Translations under genes and position numbers: made by a program
Shown here: one piece after another, positions 13,196-23,974 of the stretch
How the letters are laid out: every line of letters begins with the position of its first letter
Numbering within the stretch: position 1 is the stretch's first letter
Source of the DNA: Endocalyx cinctus
Taxonomy: Eukaryota; Ascomycota; Sordariomycetes; Amphisphaeriales; Apiosporaceae
Length of the DNA: 64,000 nt
Direction: 5' to 3'
NCBI GenBank assembly: GCA_001600455.1
Contig: BCKC01000007.1
Span: 2,668,019 to 2,732,018, forward strand
The notes under the pieces: generated by a model
The model's input: the letters and a program-made list of their open reading frames with translations, nothing else
Told to the model about the DNA's origin: nothing
Databases searched by the model: none

Positions 13196-15531
13196 TCTAC
13201 TGTATTATTTTTATTTTATTTTATTTTTATTCTTCACATATTTCCTGGCTCTTCTTCTTATCTCTTCATTGTCACACAAAGTCTGACAAGTCCACTCGTT
13301 CAGTTCTTCATCTCGCATATACCCCACGGTTTCCAAAAAGAAGATATACACTGCCGGCGACTCCGTTTCGGCCCCCAAATATACTTCCTTTACACTTTTT
13401 GCTTCAACCCTGTTCTCCTAAAGACACCCCATTTATCATCACCACAAAAGCGAAAATGTAAACGTTAACCGCCAAACCCGGGGTTTTCCTATCACCTCTG
13501 TTCTTTTTACATAGTACCTCGCAAACATAAGATTATTATAGTCAGCATGTTATTAATATACCTATGTGTAGAGTATGTCGTTTGTAAAAGTATCGTCGTT
13601 TAAAATTATCAGTAATAAACTCCCGGTAGGCCAAGCAAGCCACCTTCGGATCCGGATTCCAAGTATAGAGAATACTTGACAATCTATTACCTATACTACA
13701 ATTTCGCATCTATCAACCGAACGGTTTTTTTTTTTTTTTCCTAATTCCCTACTTAGTACGTTATTGTATCTTGTCCTGTTTTCTCGGCATCTATATTTTT
13801 ACGCCTGATATTCATATAGCGGTCAATCAATCGTTGCATCGCAAATCTACCCGTGAAGTTCTGGGTTCAGTATTGGCTCGCTAAGTATTGTGTGACATCC
13901 CATTCATTTACGACCGCGCGGGTTGAGATATGAATTAATTCTGGAGAATATGTATCGGGCAACGCTATTAGAGCCAATCCAGACATTTGAAAATTCAATT
14001 GAGGCTCTTTCTCATGGCCAAATCCGATAATGTAGAACATAATTCGCAAGGTGGAGGGGAAATACGACATCCGCTCCTGTTGTCCCTGCGATTTTATCTC
14101 ATGTATGTATGTATATGTATGTGCGTCTATATGTTTTTTTCTCTCGTGCTTATGCACGTCTAGGATCTTCGACTATCACTTCTCCGCCTTTTGAGACCGA
14201 CTCTTTTAATATGATGGCGTGTCTAGACTAGGTATTTTTTCCACATCCTCTCGCTCATAGATACCTATACTACCGCCAACCCAGCTCTTGGTTCATATTC
14301 AGCCACCGAAACTGACATTACCCCAAACTATCGGAACCTATTCCATACGTTGGCACATTTTGTAAATCGGTCTATCATTGGGGTCGCCTTCAAACGAATT
14401 GGTTTCCACTTCTACTACCATTATATCACATCTACTTCACCAGGTGACTCAACTTGCTATTGAAATTACCGCCGTCTTGATAAATCTCTCGTCGAATCAA
14501 CTTCGTATATGCGTCTAATTATCCTCTATGGGCTGCTAATTTATGTAGTTGGTCTCTAAACCTAGGTAATGCCAGTTTGTACCTGAAATATAACGTACTT
14601 CTTAATGTGCGTGGAAGCAACATGCGTGGGTCGCGAACCATTTAAAAGAGAGGAAAAAATGTCGAAAGTACATGGTACCTTATTACTTCATCTCTGTCAC
14701 TGGCGTGTTTTTTTAACACAAACCAACAGGATCGTGTCACGGTACCAAAGCATCCGTGTACATTACATACCGAAATGTATATGATATGTACTTCTTCTTA
14801 ATGTTCACATACATATAAAGCAGGGGTTATGCATTTCCTTAGCTACTGTAACATCTGACAAGGGGACGCCAAAGTTGAGCATCCTAGTCACCCACCCTGG
14901 TTTTTTATTTATTTTTTATTTCTGACTACTACTCAAAAGAGGAGGGGGGGAGTTACAAGGTACAAATTGAGGCTCTTCTACGAAGCATGTTTACGCAGTA
15001 GAGGAAAAAAAAAGTAAGTCAGAGGAAGAAAGCAGCTAGAGGCCAAACAGTGTGACCCAGGATCCCGGACATTCGATGAATAGATAAGTTGTCTCCTCAT
15101 AACACCCTTGACTCTATCTTCGAAGCAATGTCCTTCAAACATGTTGCTTCGCCCCTTTCATATTCGCATTGTTTCTCTTTTAGGCACACACAGGATATCA
15201 TTATATCCTTCAGCACGTTTATCCTGCTGTATAAGTCAAACGCATACCCCCCTCTCCCATCCTCACACCCTTCTTCAGTGAGCGTCATCGGGGTCTTTTG
15301 TTCATGACTTTTCTTTTTATATATACCTTAACTTGACCAAACCACTCTTCTATATAATGATCTTGAGAAAGTGATAGTTTATATCACCTTGCTCACTCTG
15401 GATTAATTCGCATCAACACCTTGGTGCACTTATACATATAGATATCGCAAGCCAGTAGCTTAACACAACCGTTTCCTTGCCATCGCCATATTTGGTACCT
15501 TTGCATTATCTCTTGAAACTTGGAAAAGTGA

Positions 15532-17535
15532 ATGTTGAAAATGGAATCTCAGTTTCTTCCCTACTCGGAGCCTATCCAGGCTCCTATGTTTGTTCACAGT
15601 TCGGAGATGGACCTAACTATGGAAGGAGCCGTTGACCAGAATCTCAAGCGTTCCTCTTCTCCAACAAACATGGCCGTTCATTGGAATATGCACCGGTATC
15701 TTACGGACGTCAATAAAGCATCGGTCTTCAACGGTACCTTGGTCGATTCCATATTTCCGGGAACGGTAACTTCAATGCCATCTCTTCTTCACCATAGAGA
15801 CTCCCCACCCTATTCCCAGCCTTCGTCGGATAGCGACTTCTGCCACACCCATTCGCCGACAACGCCAACTGACTCTGGGCCAATGTCTCCCCCCATGATG
15901 AATAGCCAATACAACAGCTACGACACCTACGACAGCTATGGTTCTAACGATAACCTATATCACTTAACCGGCATGGCCACAGAAGACTGCGTCAAGCCAA
16001 GAGATGTCGCTATCCACCATGATTCACCGATAGGATACTATGACAGCACCAACTTCGATGCCGACCTCACGGCTCGGACCTATAGTGTGTCGAGCAGCGA
16101 AAGTCAGTCGAACCTTGAATTCAACAACACAACGGCGTTTGAAATGGCGAGACAGTTCAGCCCCGAAAGTCTCACGCCAGAGGTGAAGGAAGAGATCGAG
16201 ATACCTGGACCTGAGCAGCAGACCTATCCTCCCATCGAGCTGGACAACGAGTCTACAGCGGAAGAAGAAGTTGATCATGCACCCAGCGTGAAGCACGAAG
16301 TCGAGGATGAGGACTACAGCCCGTTGAAGAGGTCCAAGCGAGCCAATCCGGCCCCGGCTAGGCAGACGAGGACTCGCAAGCGAGCCGGTAACACTCAAAC
16401 AGCTCCAAACTCAAAGCGAGTCAAGACAGAGTTCCGAGAATCCTCGGCTGTCAAACAGACTCCCAGATCCGGCCTAAACGCGGGCAAGGGAGGGTTTCCC
16501 TGCGACAAATGCCCCCGAGTGTCGTTCAAAGACCAAAGCGGCCTCGAGACGCATATCAAGAAGCAGCATACCCGCCCGTTCACCTGCGTCTTCGAGTTCG
16601 CCGGCTGCAACTCCACCTTCGCCAGCAAGAACGAGTGGAAGCGGCACACGACCTCGCAGCACCTCGTCCTGCACTACTGGGTATGCCAGCAGGACCAGTG
16701 CTCCAGAGTTCCGAACAACTCCAACGCGCTAAGCAAGTCGGCCGTATCGTCCGCCAACCGCAACAACAACCGATCGTCAAACACCGGTCGAACAACAACA
16801 ACAACATCGTCCTCCTCCTCCTCCTCCTCCTCCTCCTCATCCTCTTCCAACTCCACCACATGCTCCTCTCTCACGAACCTCCTCCCCAACGGCACTATCT
16901 TCAACCGCAAGGACCTCTATACCCAACACCTCCGGCGGATGCATATCCCCACAGACGTGAAGAAGCAGCTGAAGGCGAAGAAGGAGGTGGGCGACGGCTG
17001 GGCCGAGTGCGAGCGGGCGCACCAGAACGCGGCCTTCCGGACGCGGTGCCAGCTCCCCACGCGCATGGAGTGCCCGGCGGCCGGGTGCCCGGTCCGGTTC
17101 GACGGCGCGACCGCGTGGGACGAGCGCATGGAGCACGTCGCCAAGCACCTCGAGAAGGCGGCGGCGGGCCAGGAGCCGCCCCTCAAGTTCGGCGGCGACG
17201 ACCACGACGCCACCCTCATGACCTGGGCGACGGACCCTTCCGTCGCCATCGTCGCGAGGGACGATAAGGGCGAGTGGAAGCTGCAGAACCCGCTGAGGCC
17301 GCTCGAGAACGGCGGCGCTGGCGGCGGGGCCGGCGAGAACGGTATTAGCTTCCATCATCATCATCATCACCCCCAACACCAACCTCAACACCGCCACGGT
17401 AACAGCGGCGCAAGTCAGAACGCGTTAAAATTGCGATACGACCAATCCCAGAACCAAGCCCTTTCCGAGGTAGAAGACGATAACGATTATGACGACGAGG
17501 ACGAGGATGCGGACGGAGAGGAAATAGACGAGTGA
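15532..17535 (+). CDS. C2H2 zinc-finger transcription factor, single exon (667 aa)
   Basis: Uninterrupted frame of 667 codons. The N-terminal 300 residues are Ser/Pro/Thr/Tyr-rich and look like a regulatory or activation region, followed by a basic Lys/Arg segment near 265-310 that may be a nuclear localisation signal. Fingers start near residue 324 (Cys-x2-Cys, His-x4-His), then near 353 a Cys-x6-Cys finger containing Lys-Asn-Glu-Trp-Lys-Arg-His. A degenerate finger is split by a Thr/Ser run encoded by a TCC microsatellite (about 425-450) and resumes with a His-x4-His end. A His-rich run near 605-620 and an acidic tail close the protein. The finger block matches the style of the gene at 4648, so they are likely paralogues. 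Likely a nuclear regulator. An alternative start is the Met four codons in. Base composition rises sharply in G+C towards the 3' half. Confidence 0.85.
   Translation: MLKMESQFLPYSEPIQAPMFVHSSEMDLTMEGAVDQNLKRSSSPTNMAVHWNMHRYLTDVNKASVFNGTLVDSIFPGTVTSMPSLLHHRDSPPYSQPSSDSDFCHTHSPTTPTDSGPMSPPMMNSQYNSYDTYDSYGSNDNLYHLTGMATEDCVKPRDVAIHHDSPIGYYDSTNFDADLTARTYSVSSSESQSNLEFNNTTAFEMARQFSPESLTPEVKEEIEIPGPEQQTYPPIELDNESTAEEEVDHAPSVKHEVEDEDYSPLKRSKRANPAPARQTRTRKRAGNTQTAPNSKRVKTEFRESSAVKQTPRSGLNAGKGGFPCDKCPRVSFKDQSGLETHIKKQHTRPFTCVFEFAGCNSTFASKNEWKRHTTSQHLVLHYWVCQQDQCSRVPNNSNALSKSAVSSANRNNNRSSNTGRTTTTTSSSSSSSSSSSSSSNSTTCSSLTNLLPNGTIFNRKDLYTQHLRRMHIPTDVKKQLKAKKEVGDGWAECERAHQNAAFRTRCQLPTRMECPAAGCPVRFDGATAWDERMEHVAKHLEKAAAGQEPPLKFGGDDHDATLMTWATDPSVAIVARDDKGEWKLQNPLRPLENGGAGGGAGENGISFHHHHHHPQHQPQHRHGNSGASQNALKLRYDQSQNQALSEVEDDNDYDDEDEDADGEEIDE
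16808..16850. repeat. coding (TCC)n microsatellite
   Basis: Trinucleotide run encoding poly-Ser inside the zinc-finger region of the gene at 15532. Length variation here would change the spacing between finger elements without shifting the frame. Confidence 0.8.
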
Positions 17536-20500
17536 AATGATTTTTTTTTTGAGTAAAACTTCAAACTTGATACTTTTCCTACTTCTCCTATTATTACGTT
17601 TATTATTTCAAAGACGGGGCGGTCTTTTTTATTTATTATTGTCGTCTTCCCCTTTATGTTTTACTATATCTTTTTTCCCTTTTCTTTTCCTCGAATATTC
17701 TTTCACTATTTATGTATCAAGACAACATATTTGACTCGGTGGAATTTGTATACTCTTTTTTTTTATACTGGACTGGAGAGGTTCGGTATTATTTACAGCA
17801 GATATAGTATAGATATCTTAGGACCTTCTCTTACATAGCTAGCGAGATGAAACCAAGATTTGTTGGTTTGATTTGATTTGGATTACGGTTATGATAGGAG
17901 GGACTTCTGCAATCAAACAGACGAGCCTAGGGGCGTTCGTTTTAATGATGGTTATGACTTCGTTTTTTTTTTCCCGATCTATTTCCTTACTTTTCCCTCT
18001 CTCATATATCTTACTCACGTTTAAGTATATTGTTATATTTGAGATACCTTAGATTTGGGTTTGATGATTAAAAAAAAAAAAAACTGGAAATTGACTTCGA
18101 ATTTTGAACATACAGTTTTAAACGACTACAACAATTCTTTTCGCAGTGAGGTTCAAAAATGGTGTATCACCACCACCCATTCCCCAGTGTCTTTCGTTTG
18201 TCTCAGACGTTCCGATGACGTATAAGCTCTAGATCTTCCCTCGAATAATGGATATCAAATAATCACATGTTTTTTCTCTTTTCAAATGTCTGCCCACAAA
18301 ATAAAATACGTGCAGATAGGCAAACGAGCGGGTTAACTAGGCAAACTCATTTTAGGGTATTTTTCCTTTTTTTTTCAGGCAGCCCCCAACGAGGCAGAAA
18401 AAGAATTTCAAAATCCACCCTTTACGTTATCCATTAAGGAACCGTACTCCGAGCCAATAATGAGATTTTATATCCTACCGGTGTAGAAGGGAGAAAGGAA
18501 ATAAGAAGAAGAGGGGAAAAGAAAAGGAGCCTAAAAAAAAAAAAAAAAACGTATGTGTGTATGTTCTTCTGCCTTGAATTGACTCACCAGGATATCCCTT
18601 TCTCTATTTTTCATGTATATACTTTCTCTGATGTTTTTTTTTTCTCAGCTTGTATTTCGCTCTTCTTTTCTTTTTCATATTTCCTAATCGGATCATCTGC
18701 ATTCTTTCTCCCTCTTATCAAACCCCAAAGAGCGGAGTCGGGGACAGGCAGGAGGGGCTAGAAAATAAAGAAAAAGCAAAGAAAATAGAAAGGACAAAAA
18801 AAAAACCGCGCCACGATCTATCTATACCGTACATATCTAAGCCCCCAAAGCCCCTCTCCTTCTTCTTCCCCTTCTCCAGGTTCCCCATCATAAGAAATGT
18901 TTTTTTTCTCCAATGAAAAAAATAGATTTCGTTGTACGACGTTGGGGAAGGTGTTTGCGCGCGTTTTGCTAGGGAAAAAAAAACAAGGGAAAAGAAGAAA
19001 AAGAAAAGAAAAGAAAGGTGAGATGAAGTGGGTGGCTTGGGGGTGGCTTGTTCGGATGCGATGCGATGCGATGCTGTGTGCGTGTTGTGCATGTACGTGT
19101 AGATATAGACTAGTATAAAGGTAGATGTATATTAGGTATGTATATGTATATGTATGTACAGCCCAAGGACAAGTATAGTATTACTCTGCGTAGGGAGTAT
19201 AGCTATATTCATCCTCGCCTTATTGGTCATCACCTGCTAAATTTACGATATTATATATGGATTTGAACACATACATGCGGTGGTGTGTGTATGTGTGTGC
19301 GGAGCGTAGAGATCAACAGCATCGTCTCATTCCGGACGTAATACGTCGTACGGGGGGAAGTTGGGGGTGAATAAAATAGATAGACTTAGTATACTGCCGT
19401 ATTACTGCGCCGCAACCCACGTCGACTTCATATACTACCTATACATATTAATTATCTCCCTTATAGTAAGAGGCAGGTTAGGCAGGCCAGATTTTTTTTA
19501 GTTATTCTATAATAAGCCTATTCGGGTGAAGTACCACCGCATCTGTCCATCTCTCTATTTGTACGACTTGACTGGTGTTGTTTTTAATTTCTCACACCGG
19601 GTGAACTAGCGTTTGCTGTCAGACTTTGGTATTATTACCGCCATTCGGTTCGTCTTTGTTCTTTGCTCCATCTTCCGTTGAGATCGTCGATACCTTGGGT
19701 AAAAACAGGTTGATGGGAGAGATATTATTAGGAATGCATCCGAGATATGCGGGCGCCTCGAGTTTATTTTTATTTTTATTTTCTTTAGTTTTTTCCATGT
19801 CTTGCCGTGACGTTTTGGGGCATGAAATTGATATCCCCCTATTTCGCGTAATTGCTAAAGCCGAGAGAGTAGGTAGATAATACAGCGCACGGGTATTTTA
19901 GATAAGTATGTAAATAACACAATAATGATAATTATTACTCAGGTCTAGGCGTTCGGTTGTCGACGGCACCGAGTATTTGCCCGATCGTTCCATCCTTGCC
20001 GGTTCCGGGGTCCAGTCGGGACCGATCCCGTCGAAGCTGCAGTCAGCAAGCTTCCTGTCATCATTATCACCGTCGTCGTCATCATGGGAAAGAACATTCC
20101 GCTCTGGTTGCATCGAGTGCGTAGAATAAAGACATAGTAATTTTGGGGGCTCGAGATCGCGAAAGAAGATCAACCTCCTCTTACAGGTCCGTTATTATCA
20201 AAATTTTTTTTTTTTTTTTTTTTAATCACAGGGGTTTCTTCTTCGATCTCGGGGGCGAAAGCGTAGGTATCGGTATAGAAAATAGAAAAAGAGAAAGAAA
20301 AGAAAAATATCAGCGGTTGAGTTCATTTGTCCCTCTTGATTATGCATCGGATAATGGAACGGGAAGCAAGTTCAACCGGGGAGGCGCTGAAGCTTTCTCT
20401 GCCGGGGAAACCCTTGCTCCGCTTCCCAGCTCTCTATCGCCTTACCCCTGAGCGTGAACCTAGGCACATTTACGGATTGATTTGGTGTAGTTGTTCAATT

Positions 20501-21603
20501 TTTAACGTATAGAGTCGCATGTATAAGATCAGAAGGAATCGTGAATATTACGGGGATAGTCTGACTGCGATTGCGACTGACCGGTTGAACTCGGCTAGTT
20601 GTCAACTTACGTGTGAATCCTGAATTTTCTGAGAAGGGAACTGAGTGAGATGCTGAAAATGATAGGGCAAAGTAAATTTCGTTCCTGGCGAGTTCAAATC
20701 GTAGATGTGGAAGTGGACTATCTTGCGAACTTGAAAGTCACGGCATGTATAGCGTTGTTCTTTGTACTTATAGTGATTTATCATCTTTCTAATCTGTGTA
20801 TTCGTAGACATGAATGGTAAAAAGACGATATAATTATGATTAAAAACATATGAAGAGTGTATTCTCAGTGGAGCTAGTTTAGTACAGACATGTGTAAACT
20901 CTGCCCCTTTCTACAAACCTAATAATCATCAACGTTGTCAATCAGGCTTTATGGCCGAGTAACCAACGGCTTTGACTAAATGACATTGCGCGTATCATAT
21001 ATGATCTATCAGAATCATAATCTCTAATACTGGTCGTACCACCTTTGACTTGGGACTATTCCGCGGCTGAAACAGTTTCTCTCTTTAAGATGAGATGAAG
21101 GGACATACGCACAAAGAACGCCCGTTACTCAGAAACCGTGATATTGACGTGGCTAAGAAGCGTAAAACCAGCCTCGCCGGAATTCTTTTCTCTCTTCGCA
21201 TTTGACTCACAGTACGTCTATGTAGTTAGTATCTTGGATTTGTGATGCATACTAGAGGGCACCCACTGAGTAGGACTAAGGGGAGAGTTGGAATGGAGAA
21301 TCAGTACAGCAAGATATACCGCAGAGAAGAGAGTTCCGAATGAATTTTCAATTGCTCATCTCAACCTGTCCTCTGCCCTGTTATTGAGCTGTTTGTTCTT
21401 GTGAATTAGTGGCATGTACTAAAGTGAATGAAAAGGGGGGGAAAGCTAACCAGTGATTCTTTTCTCATATCCCCGAGGAGGAACTAATCACTACTTTTTA
21501 CTTTACCTTGTTTCCCGTCTAGACGGACATTCATGGAAGTTATTCTGTATCATAGTTATGAAGATAACGAGCTGTACCTCTGATCGATATAGAGAGGACA
21601 GTC
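17536..21603. other. 4-kb intergenic region
   Basis: No gene supported. Mostly A/T tracts and pyrimidine runs, with a short GATGC tandem repeat (about 19055-19074) and TATG-type tracts (about 19135-19160). Frames of 60-124 codons on both strands are dominated by Phe/Ser or Lys/Arg strings that follow the homopolymers. Confidence 0.5.
19055..19074. repeat. GATGC tandem repeat
   Basis: Four consecutive GATGC units in intergenic DNA. Confidence 0.7.
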
Positions 21604-22934
21604 ATGGCTCCCATCTTACTGTCAGATACTCCACCGAGTAACGATTTTCAAGGTATGTCGAACACTTCATCTTCATTTTATCCGGCTCTTCCCTATCATC
21701 ATACATCTCACGTTAGCGAGCCAGGTACAGCCTGTCTCTCTGTGTGTGTCTTTCTCTCTCTTTACTATCAGAGCAACAAGAGAGCTAACAAGCGTCCTCT
21801 ATCTCGGAGCTCGCGCCGTGTGTAGAATCTGAATCTCCGCCCCCGCCTCAGCACATTTACTCCTTAAGAGTAATACATGATACAGCAATACCATCACCTC
21901 TCAGAGGGCGCGCAACCGCCAACGACGTCATCATCCCATCACCATCGCCATCCTCCACCTCCTCCAACCCGAACGCCCTCAGCTACGGGGCCATCGCCGG
22001 TATCGTCGTAGGCGTGATAGCAGGGCTAGCGCTTGTCATCCTCGTCTTCTACCTCTGCCTTAGTAGAACAGACTGGGACGCGCAGGCGACGGAGGCCCGT
22101 CTGGAGCAAAGGGAAGCCCGTCACGTCAGGAGGTCTCGGTACTGGCCGGGTATAAACGCGCCGAAAAACGTGGGAACGAAGTCGAGGGCGAAGGAGCGAA
22201 GAGGTAGTAATAGTAATAGTAGCGCACGTCGCCGTCGTCACAGTCGCGACGGCATAGCGCGGGATCGAGGGGATAGGCTTCCCGAGGAGCAGAAGAGGAG
22301 CCGGAACCGGAGCCAGAGTCGGGGCGGCAGGAGACAAGACACGCCCGGAGGCTCGAGTCGAACCCGAATCTCTTCTCGTGAGAAACATCGACGCACCCCG
22401 GATGTTGCTGGAAGACGGGAGGAGAAGCGGGATATAGCTGTTCGCAATGATAGTCGTGCCGGAGGGAGCCGACGACGTCCGGAAGAAACATCTCGGAATA
22501 TCGGGTCCTCGACATCATCGCCACTCGTAAATCCGCGGACTACGTCCGTGAATAAGGCACGAGCCCCGAAAGAGTCAAAAGCGGACCCGAAATCAGATCA
22601 AGCTCCTCAAGTAGACGAAGAGACGAGGACGGTATTGCGCGACCTTCGGAAGAGGGTGCGAGAGGCAAAGGAAGTAACCAAGGTGAACACGGGTGGGACG
22701 AAAGGGGGAGTAACTAAGACGAGAAGAGATAACAATAACGGCGTCGGTGCTAGTACTTCGCGAGGGCCAGACCGAACGGGGTCGGGAGTAAGGAAGAGCG
22801 GTAGCCGTAGCGGTGGAGGTGAAAGGGGGAGAAAAGAGAGGCCGAGACGACAAGAGTCGGAGAAGCGGTCAAAAATAATTAGACGAGTCAAAGCTTCTGG
22901 AGGACTGAGAGAATTGTCAAGGGATAGGAAGTAA
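21604..22934 (+). CDS. single-pass membrane protein with Arg/Ser-rich cytoplasmic tail (409 aa)
   Basis: Two exons, 21604-21724 and 21826-22934, joined in phase 1 (donor GTACAG, acceptor TGTAG). The first exon starts at an ATG in good context. The short extracellular side is Ser/Pro-rich with several Asn-Pro and Ser-Ser motifs. About residues 115-137 form one strongly hydrophobic helix rich in Gly, Ile, Val and Leu, ending in Tyr-Leu-Cys. The remaining 270 residues are very rich in Arg, Ser and Lys, with many Arg-Ser and Arg-Arg pairs and no known domain. No cleavable signal peptide is visible, so a type III topology with the basic tail inside is expected. The plan resembles Ser/Thr-rich wall-sensor-like or mucin-like fungal proteins, but the ectodomain is short and the function unknown. 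Starting only at the helix (22014, a GTG) would lose the first exon. Confidence 0.65.
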
Positions 22935-23974
22935 GAATGTTGGTTATTTTGTCTTATTTTTATTTCGTGTATATCATCTTGTAATAACATGCCAGTATCT
23001 CATCCTTTTTCGCTTTTACTTTCCAACCCACGATATACTTTCCTCAGTAGCATCTCTTGAACCATCTAAGGTTTTTTTTTTTTTTTGTGATATCAGCGAT
23101 GCTTAACTTACCACATCATATATACGAGATATGCATTATTTCCAACTTGACCGAGATAAACCGTATATATATCGTGTGTTTCTTTGCCCCCCAACAAAGA
23201 ATTCATTTAGTAGACACAGCATAGCCTTCGGATGACGAATCATCCGTCAATATTTGAATTCCTTTCAAAAAAAAAAAAAAAAAAAAAAAAAATCAATCCA
23301 GTAAGAAATCAATTTACTACGTATTCATTAATCTAACTGCTGCCAAAACCTGAAGTATAATGATGAAAGATAACGGCTTTACTTACAGTTTATATACTTC
23401 AGAATTGATATGCAATACCAATAGTCCTTAAGACCTCAAAGAGTTCGTTATCTTAAGTATCTTCTCAGGGAATCCCTGGGATTTAAATACGAAACATCCT
23501 TCTTTAAAGTTTACTATTTCCTAGGGAATTCGTAACGGGTTAAAGCTCAAGCAACCAATTAAGACATAATCCTAAGAACTTATACTCCATCTATCCGTAT
23601 ATACCTTGTACAGGAGTACATGGCACTTGTAAGCACCAATGTTACAGTGGATCACCCCCTCTACTCTAGCTGAAGCTGTGTTTTATTCAGGGATTACCTA
23701 GCGACTATGATGTAACTTGCTACTATATTAAACGAGAGAGCTTATCCCGTCAGCTCATTTATTCATTTATCGTCGTCACCTCTTCTGTTTTTGTATCTTT
23801 TTTCTCTCTTTAACACTCCAACAACTTACGTTTGCTTTTCTTTCTTCTCTCTCTTTCAATTCTTCTTCGAAAGAAAAGGGTGTAAAAATCACATTAAGAT
23901 TCTTTATTCTCACATTCGACCACCACATTATCATCACCTATAGGCCATTTACCCCCCCAAAAAATTAAGCAAAT
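22935..23974. other. 1-kb intergenic region with poly-A tract
   Basis: No gene seen. Contains a run of 26 A (23267-23292). The last 200 bases are strongly pyrimidine-rich (about 23760-23880), which is typical of the promoter and leader of fungal genes, and lead into the kelch gene. Confidence 0.6.
23267..23292. repeat. poly-A homopolymer (26 A)
   Basis: Uninterrupted run of 26 A on the plus strand in the spacer upstream of the kelch gene. Confidence 0.85.

Larger units (their letters stand above)
7459..15531. other. 8-kb gene-free region between two zinc-finger genes
   Basis: No convincing coding region on either strand. Frames of 60-145 codons (for example near 8416-9060 and 9635-10109) translate to low-complexity or overlapping antisense strings. 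The region holds many A/T homopolymers, a tandem G-rich duplication (about 11079-11104), a TGTA-type tract (about 14103-14125) and an island of TAGGTA/CCTAGG motifs (about 12930-13195). The right end must contain the promoter and a possibly long leader for the gene at 15532. Long non-coding transcripts are possible but not shown. Confidence 0.5.

Noticed and set aside
16509..17397. Overlapping long frames on both strands in the 3' half of the second zinc-finger gene
   Set aside because: G+C-rich shadow frames; the fingers lie in the 15532 frame only.
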